Assembly: GCF_030546695.1 (NCBI RefSeq) | Contig: NZ_JAUOTP010000003.1 | Coordinates: forward strand, 577,880-641,879 | Direction of reading: 5' to 3' | Source of the DNA: Sphingomonas natans | GTDB lineage: Bacteria; Pseudomonadota; Alphaproteobacteria; Sphingomonadales; Sphingomonadaceae | Length of the DNA stretch: 64,000 bases | Part shown: positions 9,732 to 20,200 of the stretch, one piece after another | Layout of the letters: the number at the start of each line of letters is the position of its first letter | Position numbering within the stretch: position 1 is the first letter of the stretch | Translations under genes and position numbers: made by a program | The notes under the pieces: model-generated | The model's input: the letters and a program-made list of their open reading frames with translations, nothing else | Told to the model about the DNA's origin: nothing | Databases searched by the model: none

Positions 9732-9889
9732 GCTTGGCCGCCTGTAAAGGGCGATCGGCTGCCTATGCTATGATGTGTTTCAAAAATCCTAAGTCCACAT
9801 TCTCGCGCGAGCCTTTCGTTGCCAGCGCCCCAATCCTCGGTGAGGACAAGCTGATCCACGTCGTTATTAGCGCGTGATCGTGAACGGTA

Positions 9890-10182
9890 TCAGGCCTTCG
9901 CTCGCCGCCATCCCGCGTAGCGTGCCAAGGCGCGTCGGAGCAGATTGACCGTCGTCAAAGCCTCAACCGCCCCGAGCAGGGAGACGAAAAAGAAACGCTG
10001 CGAACGATTTCGCTGATGACCTGCGGGCCACCGATAAATGCACCGAAGAAATAGCCAGCGAACACGGCGCCAGAAATCCCCGCGACGCTGTTCATCAGAA
10101 GGCCGGACCGATCGTCCCGGCTCACCGTGGTCAAAAACCAACCGGCGATCCAGCCAACTGCAATCGCGATGATGAGACCCAT
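9890..10182 (-). pseudogene. GlsB/YeaQ/YmgE-type small stress membrane protein, frameshifted
   Basis: From the ATG at 10182 the frame gives MGLIIAIAVGWIAGWF, then GISGAVFAGYFFGAFIGG, a typical three-segment small membrane protein of the transglycosylase-associated (GlsB/YeaQ) family. The last helix is in a different frame: VSLLGAVEALTTVNLLRRAL, ending at 9890. The frames meet at a run of five A at about 9987-9991 (T on the coding strand); one extra base there would restore a full-length protein of about 97 residues. This is either a real frameshift mutation or a homopolymer error. The family is linked to general stress tolerance, but its molecular role is poorly known. Confidence 0.7.
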
Positions 10183-10246
10183 GATCTGACTCGCGTAAGA
10201 GAGTGAGGACTGTCCGGGCGGACCCAAGCGACTGCAGCGCAGGTCT

Positions 10247-10417
10247 TCAGCAGATCATCCGGCGGCCGATCCGGGTGCAAGACAGAGGCTGGACCCAGGC
10301 GGGCGTCAGTTGCGGAGTGACATGGCCGATCCAACCGACCGGTCTCAACGGAGCGGCACCGCAGCCGAGCATTCCCAATGTGATGACCGCGGCAAACGGA
10401 ATAAAAAACACATCCAT
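10247..10417 (-). CDS. Possible small lipoprotein-like ORF (56 aa)
   Basis: A short minus-strand frame reads MDVFFIPFAAVITLGMLGCG and then a Pro-rich polar tail to a stop at 10247. The start resembles a lipoprotein signal, with hydrophobic residues ending in LGC about 19 residues in. The ribosome-binding site is weak. It lies between the GlsB-type pseudogene and the PycTM-like gene, all on the same strand. No family is recognised. It may be a chance frame; it is listed because nothing else explains this 400-base gap. Confidence 0.25.
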   Translation of the reverse strand: MDVFFIPFAAVITLGMLGCGAAPLRPVGWIGHVTPQLTPAWVQPLSCTRIGRRMIC

Positions 10418-10590
10418 GACGGGCCTAACGATCCGTAAATCACTTCGGGCGCGCTGCCCAAAAAATTAATACCGGATATCTGTCATTTTTTTTGCCGCTT
10501 GATAGCGGTTGCCGACGCGGTGCTCATCTGAATCGTTAAGATCAGGGCCCGTCAGGATTTTCACCACGCGGTGAGGTGAGGACTATAGAC

Positions 10591-11106
10591 TCAGAAGTAC
10601 CGCTCAATCACAAACGTCAAGAGGCTAGCGCTCATTCCGAGAACGAAGACCCGATAGGCGTAGCTCAGAAGCTTATATTTCTTACGGGCTAACACTTGTC
10701 CGTTTTGATAGATATCGATCGCCATTGCATCGAAGATACGTTCATCGCTTTGAAGTAATATTCTCATCTTCGTGAGATACTCATGCTCGCTCAGTGGCGC
10801 GTATGCGCCAAAAAATAAGAGATTCAAGCGGCCCGTTTTAGGCGGAGCCGTTGCCGGCATGATCGCCAGCACCGTCAAGATTGCTGCGATGAAGGCAAAG
10901 CCGCCGAGCACAAGCAACGGAAGGGGCGGGCCAGCACCGTCCCGACTTTGGCCCACCGTAATCGTAAAAGTCACGAATGTCGCAGCCATCAATATGGAGG
11001 CCTTCGTGTCAGCCATCTGGCTCAGCGTAAAATGGGCTGCGTGGCTTGCCCGTAATAGCTCGTGCGCGCGCGCAGCTGGCCTCGGCGTTTGCTCCATTTC
11101 ACTCAT
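10591..11106 (-). CDS. PycTM-like membrane effector (Pycsar effector TM domain, DUF5706 type)
   Basis: A 171-residue protein with the layout of the Pycsar effector domain: a leading helix ending HFTLSQMADTKASILMAAT, two membrane segments (about 42-56 and 66-90), a loop ending in FFGAYAPLSEHEYLTKM, a helix with AMAIDIYQNGQVLARKKYKL, and a last membrane segment (about 148-168). In known Pycsar systems the effector permeabilises the membrane when a neighbouring pyrimidine cyclase makes cCMP or cUMP. I see no cyclase gene in the window. Instead the gene lies 82 bases downstream of, and on the same strand as, the CHAT-domain gene of the two-partner-secretion operon. It could be a stand-alone family member with another role. 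Confidence 0.75.
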   Translation of the reverse strand: MSEMEQTPRPAARAHELLRASHAAHFTLSQMADTKASILMAATFVTFTITVGQSRDGAGPPLPLLVLGGFAFIAAILTVLAIMPATAPPKTGRLNLLFFGAYAPLSEHEYLTKMRILLQSDERIFDAMAIDIYQNGQVLARKKYKLLSYAYRVFVLGMSASLLTFVIERYF

Positions 11107-11188
11107 TCGCTTTCATGTCCTGCGCTCTTCCCATCGCTAGGTTAAAACTAACGTCGCCCCGACAGGTGCATGGTCAGCCCGCTTTGTC

Positions 11189-14100
11189 TCAATCGGCCTT
11201 GCCTGGAGATAGCGCTTTCTCGCCATCGCCGACGATCATGAAAGCGGCCCAATAGAAGGGATGCGACGTGTCCGCCTTCGCCATCAGCTTGTTCTGGCCA
11301 GCGCGGATGGCTGATGCGATCGAGGTCCCGGGCGCGGCGTGAAAGAGTGCCGTTATCAGGTCCGTCGTGGCGCCGTAATCGTCCGGGATCGGCCAGGCGC
11401 TTGCGACGACGGATCGGGCACCTGCGCCGACGAACGCTCGTACAAGCCCATCCAGCGCGAAATTTCCGCCGGTCGACACCCCCGCGTCGCGCGTGGCCTC
11501 CTCGGTTGCCATGCCTGCCGTATCGCAGGCCGAGAGCACGACCAGGTCGGCATCCAGCTTCAGGTCAAAGACCTCCCGAAATGTCAGCAACCCGTCGGAG
11601 CCATCACCGCCGAACGACGTCAACAGTGCGGGTCGGGCAGGGCAGCGCGCGTTCGGCGCCGTGACGAGCCCGTGCGTGGCGAAGTGGATGATCCGATAGT
11701 CGGCCAGATCGGTTCGTGCCTTTAACGCCAGGTCGCTAAAAGCCGCGTCGGTGATGACGGTGCCGCGGCCGGCGCCGACCGCGCGGTCGGCGATCCGAAG
11801 TTCGGCCGTCGAGATCGGATGGTTCCAGGCACCGATAGGCCAAAGGCAATCGGCCCCCGCTTGCACGCTTGCGACGCGGGCATATGCCTGCTGCGGAGAG
11901 GGTGACGCATTATGACCAAGTCCGAGATAGGGTCGAGTCGCCTCGGCTGGTGCAGCACCGCGCACATCGACGAAGGCGCGCGGGGAAACAGAAGTTGTGA
12001 TGTCGCGATCGCGTCCCAGCCACGCAATGCCGCGATAATCGAAGGGATCGCCGTCCGGCTTGGCCGTCCGCTTCGCATAATCGTCGACGCCCTTCTGCTC
12101 GACGACCAGCAGATTGGGCGGCAATTGCAGCATTGCGCCGTCCGGTTCGAACACGAGGCTGGTGATATCGTTCATTTCCGCCGAGAACGGATCGAACATC
12201 GCGCGGTAGAGACTGGCCGCCAGTTCTACGTCGAACGGATAGGTGACCGTTTTGCCGTTTTCGATCGTGACGACGCTTGCCCGCAGGCGCGCAACCTCGG
12301 CGTTAAAGATGGCGGAGGCGAACGGCAGCTTAGCCGCACGGACCAATCCCTGCGTGACGAGGGTCGCGTAGACATCCTGATCGACGATCCGCAGCTGATA
12401 ATAAGCCTCGCGAGGGCGCAGGGCACGCTGGAGGTCCGCTACGCTCATGGCCGACGGCGCCAGGACTCGATAGCGAGGGTAGCCGGCAAGACGCGACTGC
12501 AGCGCTGTCTGGTCCTGCTCGAGCTGCGCGAGCGCGCGTCGGGCGTCCGCCACGTCACGATCGGTCGCCGATCCCGCCGCCTGTCTGTCGATCACGCCGG
12601 CGACCTCGCCCGTCGCCCGCGCGACATCGCGTGCGAGCGATACCGATTGGCGAAACAGGGCGGCCGCATCGTCGTCTCCGCCGGACAATTCGCGCGCGAG
12701 CACCGCTTGAGTCTGGGCGACCCCGGGTCGAACCATGATCTGGCTGGCGGCGAACAGAGCCGCGGCGGCCTGCGGATCGGTGTTCGCGCGCGGCGCCAGC
12801 AACGCGAAATACGGCGCGAGCAGGCTTTGCATGGGCACGGCGGCGCCGGGAAGCTTGAGGCTCTCAGTAACGATCGCCCCGTACAGCGGGAGTGCGCGAT
12901 CCGCGGCGCCCCGCCGGGCGAGGAAGGCGGCGAGCCGGGCTCGGGCTACGAGCTCGACCGCCGATTGGGGATAATCGGTGCTGAGGATCTGCAAGGCCTC
13001 GGCTAACTGCTGTTCCGCCGTGCCATAGTCCTGCTTCGCCTCGTTGATCAGCGCGAGTTCGCCAAGGCCTTCGGATCGGAGAAACGCGGTGGATGCGACA
13101 CGCCCCTCGCGCACCGACAGGAAGGTACGATTGCCCTGTTCGATAAGCTGTATCGCCTCGGGAAAGCGCGTCAGGATACGATATGATACGCCACGCAACT
13201 GTTGACCCTGTCCGTCGAGAATGAGCGCGCGCTCGAACGGCCGGAGCTTGCCGTCCAGCCCGGCCAGCCGGTCGAGCGAGGCATTTTGACGGTTGATCTG
13301 CTCGGCCAGCGACGGGCTGATGATGCCGCCGGAGATCGTCTCGTCGCCGGCCGACCGGTTGATCGGCGGCACGGGGACGTCAAGGGCGGCGATCGCCTCG
13401 TCCGGCCGTCGCTGGTTCAGCGCGTGCATGGCGCGGTAGTTGCGAAGCAGCCGGCTGGCGACGGGATCGGGTTTGGCGGCGATCGCGGTCGCCTGCGCGA
13501 ACAGCGCGTCGGCGGCGGCGAAATTGCCCAGATTGGACTGCTGCAGCCCCTGGTTGGCCAGATATTCGGACTTGCGGATGGCATCGTCGCCGCCGCCCTC
13601 CCGCTCCACGAGCGTCTCGAAGAATTCCGCGGCCTCGGCGAAGCTGCCGGCATTGTTGCGGAAATAGCCCTGGCTCAGCGCCAGATCGGGATCGAGCGTG
13701 CCGGCCTGCACGCGCGCGAACGCCGCCGGATTTCCGGATTCGGTTGTCGCAACCTGGACGTCTCCCATGGCCGGCGCATTCGAGGCGAGCGATCGCAGCG
13801 CGAGCTGCAAGGCGCTGTCATAGCCGCCCAGCCCTTCGGCCACATACCACGTCCCGCCACGCCGGACGGCATAGGCGCGATAGGCAAGCTTGCTGTCGGG
13901 TTGCTCGCACGCGGTGTACTGAACGGTGCCCACGCCTTCCATCGGCACCGCGACGGGGGGACGGCAGGAAAGCGCGCCGTGACGCACCGTTAGGATCGCG
14001 GCGACGGGATCGGATGCGGGATCGCGCAGGGCGTAAAGCGCGCCGACCTGTGCGGCGGCATCGCGGCAGACGATGCCGTAACCCCGATCGAACATCCCCT

Positions 14101-14284
14101 TCAGCACCGGATCCAGCGGCTTGGCCTGCGCGGTGCACAGAACGCCGCCGGTGCCGATCCGGAAGCTGTCCTGCGCAGCGAAGCCGCTCGTTCGGTCCGT
14201 AGCATTCGGGCTGCGAGGGGCGGCTTGGACGGACGTAGCGACGAGCGTCAGCGCCGCAACGCGAGAAACGAACCGCGCAATCAT
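11189..14284 (-). CDS. Exported TPR and CHAT-domain (caspase-like) protein
   Basis: A 1031-residue protein with a Sec signal (about 1-22, cleaved after VQA). A middle region of TPR-like helical repeats (about 190-500) precedes a coiled segment and a C-terminal CHAT domain (about 700-1015). The caspase-type dyad is visible: His in HFATHG (about residue 871) and Cys in LSACDTAG (about residue 920). The end motif HPFYWAAFMIVGDG is typical of CHAT. The ATG overlaps the TGA of the TpsA gene (ATGA), so translation is coupled and the protein should act with the exoprotein, in the periplasm or outside. It might process the exoprotein or another envelope target; this is inference from context. TPR-CHAT proteins are also known in cell-death and defence systems. 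Confidence 0.9.
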   Translation of the reverse strand: MIARFVSRVAALTLVATSVQAAPRSPNATDRTSGFAAQDSFRIGTGGVLCTAQAKPLDPVLKGMFDRGYGIVCRDAAAQVGALYALRDPASDPVAAILTVRHGALSCRPPVAVPMEGVGTVQYTACEQPDSKLAYRAYAVRRGGTWYVAEGLGGYDSALQLALRSLASNAPAMGDVQVATTESGNPAAFARVQAGTLDPDLALSQGYFRNNAGSFAEAAEFFETLVEREGGGDDAIRKSEYLANQGLQQSNLGNFAAADALFAQATAIAAKPDPVASRLLRNYRAMHALNQRRPDEAIAALDVPVPPINRSAGDETISGGIISPSLAEQINRQNASLDRLAGLDGKLRPFERALILDGQGQQLRGVSYRILTRFPEAIQLIEQGNRTFLSVREGRVASTAFLRSEGLGELALINEAKQDYGTAEQQLAEALQILSTDYPQSAVELVARARLAAFLARRGAADRALPLYGAIVTESLKLPGAAVPMQSLLAPYFALLAPRANTDPQAAAALFAASQIMVRPGVAQTQAVLARELSGGDDDAAALFRQSVSLARDVARATGEVAGVIDRQAAGSATDRDVADARRALAQLEQDQTALQSRLAGYPRYRVLAPSAMSVADLQRALRPREAYYQLRIVDQDVYATLVTQGLVRAAKLPFASAIFNAEVARLRASVVTIENGKTVTYPFDVELAASLYRAMFDPFSAEMNDITSLVFEPDGAMLQLPPNLLVVEQKGVDDYAKRTAKPDGDPFDYRGIAWLGRDRDITTSVSPRAFVDVRGAAPAEATRPYLGLGHNASPSPQQAYARVASVQAGADCLWPIGAWNHPISTAELRIADRAVGAGRGTVITDAAFSDLALKARTDLADYRIIHFATHGLVTAPNARCPARPALLTSFGGDGSDGLLTFREVFDLKLDADLVVLSACDTAGMATEEATRDAGVSTGGNFALDGLVRAFVGAGARSVVASAWPIPDDYGATTDLITALFHAAPGTSIASAIRAGQNKLMAKADTSHPFYWAAFMIVGDGEKALSPGKAD

Positions 14285-17200
14285 GGCCGTTGCTCCGTCC
14301 GTGTGCGATTCCGACGCCGGTCGTCATCGTCCTGCTTCTTGCCCGTGGCCGGCCCAACCGGCGTCGCAGAGGTCAGCCCGCCGGCGCTCTCCCACAGAAT
14401 CGGGTTGCCCGCGCTCGCGACCGGATCGGTCACGATCGCGGGAGACTGCAATATGGACATGTCGATCGCCGCCGGCTGGGTGAAGCTGGGCAGCATCACC
14501 GTATCCCGCGAAAAGGTGATGAAGCTGCCATCGATCACGTCCCGAACGATCGCGGCGATCGGCAGAGCCGCCACCGGGTCCGCCGGCGGCGTGCTAGGGG
14601 GCGTCACGGGAGGGGTGACCGGAGGTGTGACAGGCGGCGTGACCACGCAGCTGTTGCTGGGGACGAACGCGCAGCCATTGACGACCGAGCGCGTCGAATA
14701 GCCCGCCAGCGACCCGCCTTGTGCGGACGCGAACCGGACGACGCCGAGCGTATCGCTGTTGGTCAGGAATCCGCTGGCGCCCTGAATACGGCCATAGATC
14801 AGGACGTTGAAGCCATCGAACGCCTGCGTGCCACCGCGATTGGTGATCGACAGCCCGCCCGCCCCGGCGCTGAAGCCGGCCGCCAATGTCGCCGATCCCA
14901 TATTCTGGATGACAATGTCGTCGATCGCGGACAGCTCGATTCGGCCCGCCTGAATGGCGCCCTCGGCGCGCGGCTGCGCGGCAGCGGCGCCGATCGCGGC
15001 GACCGTGTCGGCCGAGATCGCGCCGGCAAAGCTGGCGATGCTGCCCAGCAACTGCGCCGTTCCCGCCTCGATCCGCCCGGCCGTAATTGCAAGGCGGCCC
15101 GCCGGCGCACTGTCGGCGAAGACGCCGATCGATCCACCGTCGGTCACCAGCCGGACGACACCGGCATTGAGGACCAGACTTTGCGCGGTCCCTGCATCGG
15201 CGAGGCGCAGATTGCCCGTCACCGTGATCGTCCCAGGCGAGGCCAGAGTTAGCGCGCCGTTGGTTCCCGTGAGATTGGCGGCCGCGCCCGCCCCTATTCC
15301 GGCGACGCTCAGATCCCGCACGGCGAGCGACGGGCCGGCCGTGACAACAATGTTTGCGGCTCGCACGCGCGACAGTTCGCCGGCATCCAGCGTGTAGCCG
15401 CTGCCGTCGGTCGCGCCGCCGAGGAGGGCCGGGCCGCCGCCCGTGACCGTGAACGCGACGGTCTGCGTGGCGGCGTCGCCGATCGAGGCATTGGCCCCCA
15501 GCCGGATATTGCCGCTCGAGAAGGTTAGGTCCGGGCCGCCTACCGATCCGGAGAGAGCGATGTCGCCCGCCAGGATCCGGGCAAACCGGGCGGCGTCAAT
15601 CGGACCGGCAAAGCTCGCGGTTCCCGTAGTCGAGATCCGCAGCGCCCCCGCGCTAATTGGGCCACCGACGGTGACCGGGCCCGGCATCGCCGTCCCAACC
15701 GCATCGATGTCGATTGCGCCCGTATTGGCGGCGTCAGCGAGAAGGACATAAGCTCCGCTTGCGCGTCTGGCGGCAATGCCGCCCGTCGCTATGCCGGTCC
15801 GGGCGAGGAGCGCGACATTGCCGCCCGCCTGAAGGGTTCCGGTCGACACCTGCGCGGTGCGGCTCACGGCAAGGATGTCGGTGGCGGAAGTAACGGCCCC
15901 CGTCGTCACGGTCGCGCCGTTGGACGTGAGCGAGACGCTCTGAGCCGACAGCGCGCCCGTCGTGATCGCGCCGTCGGCCTGAAGGGTCAGCGAGGCGGGT
16001 GTGGTAACATTGCCGAGCGCGATCGCCGTCCCGCTGTCGATCGCGATCCGGGTGCGCACATCGATCGCGCCTGTCGCGACGCCGCCGGTAGCGGCGACCA
16101 GAAGATTGCCGGTCGAAACGGGCCCGGCGGTTGCGAGCGCACCCCCGATCCGCGGCGGCGCGATCGTGCCGAGCAGGGCTGTGTTGAACGCCGGTTCGTT
16201 GTCGGCAAGGATCGCGGCCAGAGCCGCCGAACTCTGCAGCAGCGAAATGTTTCCGACGAGTGCCGTCTCAGCAGTCCCGGTCGCGACGCTTTGCAGCGTG
16301 ATGTTGCCCGGAGCCAGCACGACGAGGCTGGATGGCGTGGTGATCGCCCCGGCCGTGACGTTTCCGGATAGCGAAGCCAGCGCGGTCAACCCGCCGCTCG
16401 TGATCGTGCCGACGGTGAGATCGCCCGCCGCGCCGAATTCCACCGCATAGGGATTGCCGGGCGCCACGCCACCGCTCGCGATTTCGCGCGTAACGACGTT
16501 GCCAATTCGCGCGGTGCCCCCGCTCTGCAATTCGATATACTCGCCGAGGAGGTTACCGGACGTGATGTTGCCGTAGGGGCCGTTGCCAAGATCGGTGCCA
16601 TCGATATCGATATCGACGCCCGTGACGTTGCCCAGCGCGATGTCGCCGTTGGCGGCCAGAGCGACGTTGCCGCCCGCCTGGATGGCGCCCGTCTCCAGAC
16701 GGGCTCCGCTGCGGGCGCTGACATTGCTCGCCGAGGTTATCGTGCCCGTCGCAATGTTGGCGCCGGAAACGAGCGACACCGCTTGCGCCGAAAGCGCCCC
16801 GGCGGTGATCCCGCCGTCGGCGCGCAGCGAGAGCGACGCCGGGGTATCGACATCGGCCAGCGCGATCGTCGTGCCGCTGTCGATCAGGATACTCGTGCTG
16901 GCCTCGAGCGAATCCATCGTGGCGAAGCCGCCGGTGGCCGCGACCCGGAAATTCCCGGTCACGATCGTGCCGCCGACATTCAGCGCTCCTCCGAGACGGA
17001 TCGGCACGATCGATCCCAGCCCGGTATAGGCGCGATTGAGATCGAACGTGCCGCTCGCGGGCAGGAAATCAAAACCCGTCGTCGCGGCGAGACTGATGTT
17101 CGAGATCAGGATCGATCCGTTGGAAAGGGTCCCGCTTGCCAGCGGCCCGGTCGATACGGCCCCAGGCGCGAGAAGCAGGATGTTGGGTCCGCCGAGCGAC

Positions 17201-20200
17201 CCCGTCGTGATGCTGCCCGTGCGCGATGCGATCGCGACGACGCCCGTATTGCCGCTGACCGCGCTCGCGCCGGCGACGCCGCTGACACCGATCTGGGCGG
17301 TCGTCACGTTGCCGATGGCGGTCAGGCCCACGCTGCCCCCCGCCTGGATGGCCTGCATGCTGATCAGACCACCCGCGTTGACACTGTAGTCGCCGCCGAC
17401 GCTGACATTGCCGCTCAGACGGTAATCGCCGCCGACGTCCGCATAGAAATCGCGCGTCACGTTGAGAGCGCCGGGATCGTTCGAAGGCGGCGTCCCTTCG
17501 CCATAGACGATGCTGCGCGTCGCCCGGAGCGTGGCGCTACCCAGATTCATCGCGCCGCCTGCGCCGATCGTAAGCCCGAAATCGCCGACCGCATCGACCG
17601 TGAGCGTATCCGCGGCAATCGCGCCGCCACGGACGAGCGCGCGCGAAGGTCCGCCGGGCGAGAGCGTCGCACCCGCGTTGAAGACGGTATAGGCGCCGAG
17701 CGTCGCATTGCCCGAGAGAACGTCGAACGTGCTCCTGCCGGCGACCGTCGCTCCGGCTGAGGAGCTGGCCGAGGTGTCGACGGAGAGCGAACTGGTCCGG
17801 ATCACGCCGCCCTGCGTGACGGCTATGGTCGCGGTGCCGCCATAGCCGGCGCCGTTCGTGCCGCTGCTGGCTTGCACGCTGCCGCCCCGTCCGCCGACGG
17901 TCATGCCGATACCATTCGCGACATCGAGCAAACCGGTCACGCCAACCGCGATCGTACCGCCACGCCCATCGCCAGCGGTCGCGGTGCTGAAGCCGAAGGT
18001 GTTGCCGCCGAAGCCGCTGGCCCCCAAAGCGAGGCCGCCCGCCACGATCGTGCCCGCCGCTTCGATCGTGATCTGACCGCCGATGCCCGATCCCGCCTGC
18101 ACGTTGAGGCCGGAACGGCCGCTGATCGCATCCACCGCGCCGTTGAAGGTGTTGGTGACGGCCAGCGTCCGGCCGACGCCCGCGCGGAGCGTGATCGTGC
18201 CGCCGATGCTGTCGCCCGGCCCCGCAGCCGGGAGCGCGTTGAAGACCGTGGCCGCCTGCCCCTGCGCGAACACGATCGCCGATCCGATCGTCAGGTTCGC
18301 GCCGCGCGCCTCGATCAGGACGTTGCCGCCCCGCATCACGGTCGTCGTCGGATCGCTGCCGCCATAACCGTTGGCGCTGGCGCCGGCGCTCAGGTCGGCG
18401 ACCGTGACCGCGCCCGTATCGGCGAGCAGCGTGAAGGTGCCGCCGGTCGCCGCGCCACCGATCTTACCCTGATCCTGGAGCTGACTGGCATCCGCGTTGA
18501 GACTCACGGCCAGCCCGCCGGTCGTGACCGATCCGCCGTTGAGCCCCGAATCCGGGTCCGTCTCGGCGACGACGCGCACGGTGCCGGCCGTGGCGTCGCC
18601 GCCATTTCCGATCGTTACCCCGCCTTGCGCCGTGGCGCTCAGGCGCGTGGTCGCCGAAAGCGAGATCGCGCCCGCATAGCTAATGACGCCGATGCTGCCG
18701 CCCGTCGCATCGCCGGCGGCGGAATTGCCGCTACCGCTGGCGGCATTGGCGCTGAGTTCGGTGCCGTTCGCTACGCTCACGCTTCCCCGCGAGCCGAGCA
18801 ACTGGACCGAGCCGCCATCGGCATTGCCGCCGCTGAACGACGCCGTACCGCTGACAAAGCCGCCCGCCGCGTCGGCCGTGGCGGTGAGCGAATTGGCGAA
18901 GATCAGGCTGCTATTGGCGGATTCAATGCGGATCTGGCCGCCCCGCGCCGCGCCCGCGTCTGCACCGGTGGCGGTGCCGCCGCGTCCGATCGCCGTCAGG
19001 ATGCCCAAGCCGCCGATGGTCGTCGCCTGGGATCCGCTCTGAAACAGACGGATCAGCGACGCCTGCGCCGCGCCGCCGGTTGCACCGTTACCGCCCGTGG
19101 CCTTGGTCGACAGAGTGAGCCCACCGACGACGGCGGTCGCCGCCGTCGCGCCCGAGGACGGCGCCGACACCAATTCGGCCATCCCCGTGGTCGCGTCGCC
19201 GCCGATGCCGCCCGGTGCGGCGCCCCCGGTCGCCTCCGAACGCACCGACAGACTGCCGATCCGGATCGCCCCGTCGCTCTGCAGAAGCGCCGAGGCCGTG
19301 GCACCGCGCCCGAAGCCGCCATCCCCCGAACCTCGCCCGACGCCACCGGTCCCGCTCGCGATCAAAGCCAGCGGACCGCCCAGCGACAGCGCCGCGGTTC
19401 CGATTACCGACGTGCGGGCGCCGCCGATACCCGAGGTGGCGCCACCCGAATTGCCGTAGCCGCCCGAGCCTGCCCCGCCGGTGACGGAACCGCCAAAGGC
19501 CGCCGAACTGATGCTGATATTGGCGGTGGTATCCGTCGGCGCGCCTACGGTGAGCGCGCCGTCGCTCAGAAACATCCGTGCCGTTCCGCTGTCGGCATTG
19601 CCGGCATCGCCCGTCCCGGCGGTCTTGTCGCCGCCGATCGCATCGGCCGACAGGACGAGGTTGCTGAGCGTGGCGGTCCCCGCCGAGGTGAAGGCGGCGT
19701 TGCCGAACGGCGCGCTGATCATCGTGGCGGCGCCCGCCGTGCCGCCGCCGGCCGAGGCGCCGCCCGTCGTGAAGGTCGAGAGGATCGTGAACCCGGAGGT
19801 GAGGGTCGCGCCCGCAACCAGATCGATCGTCGCCAGCCCGCCCGTCGCGTCGCCGCCGACCGAGGTTGCGCCGGACCCGCCCGTTCCACCGCGCGCGATG
19901 CCGTACAATTGCAGATCGCCGGTCGTGATGCTGGCGCCGGGGCCGCTTGTGGCGAGCGTGGTCAGATGCGCGTTGCCGCCGATCGCCGCGCCGCCCGAAC
20001 TCGTCGCGGTCAGGAAGGCGCCGCCTTGTGCTTCGGTATTTAGCTGGAGGGACGTGGTGGCCGTCAGCACGCCGTCCGAGCGCACGACCACCGACGCTTC
20101 GCCCCCCGTCGCGAGCCCGTCACCGGCGCTGCGGGCGTTGGCGCCGACGGAGATGGTCCCGCCGCTGCGAACCGCACCCGTGAAGATATCGATGGACGCG

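Noticed and set aside
10480..10520. An eight-T run next to a small CCGCT/AGCGG hairpin, at first taken for a terminator
   Set aside because: On the plus strand the T-run precedes the hairpin and on the minus strand it becomes an A-run, so it does not fit an intrinsic terminator for either strand.
17872..20043. Long plus-strand ORFs opposite the TpsA gene (also 14290-15252, 16783-17760, 20437-21858)
   Set aside because: They mirror the GC-rich repeat codons of TpsA and are Arg/Ala-rich with no recognisable domains or ribosome-binding sites; TpsA, TpsB and CHAT overlaps firmly set the coding strand.
15700..20100. Regularly spaced short GC-rich repeats that could be taken for a CRISPR or tandem-repeat array
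   Set aside because: They are degenerate codons for Gly/Ala/Thr rungs of the TpsA beta-helix, with no constant repeat and spacer lengths.
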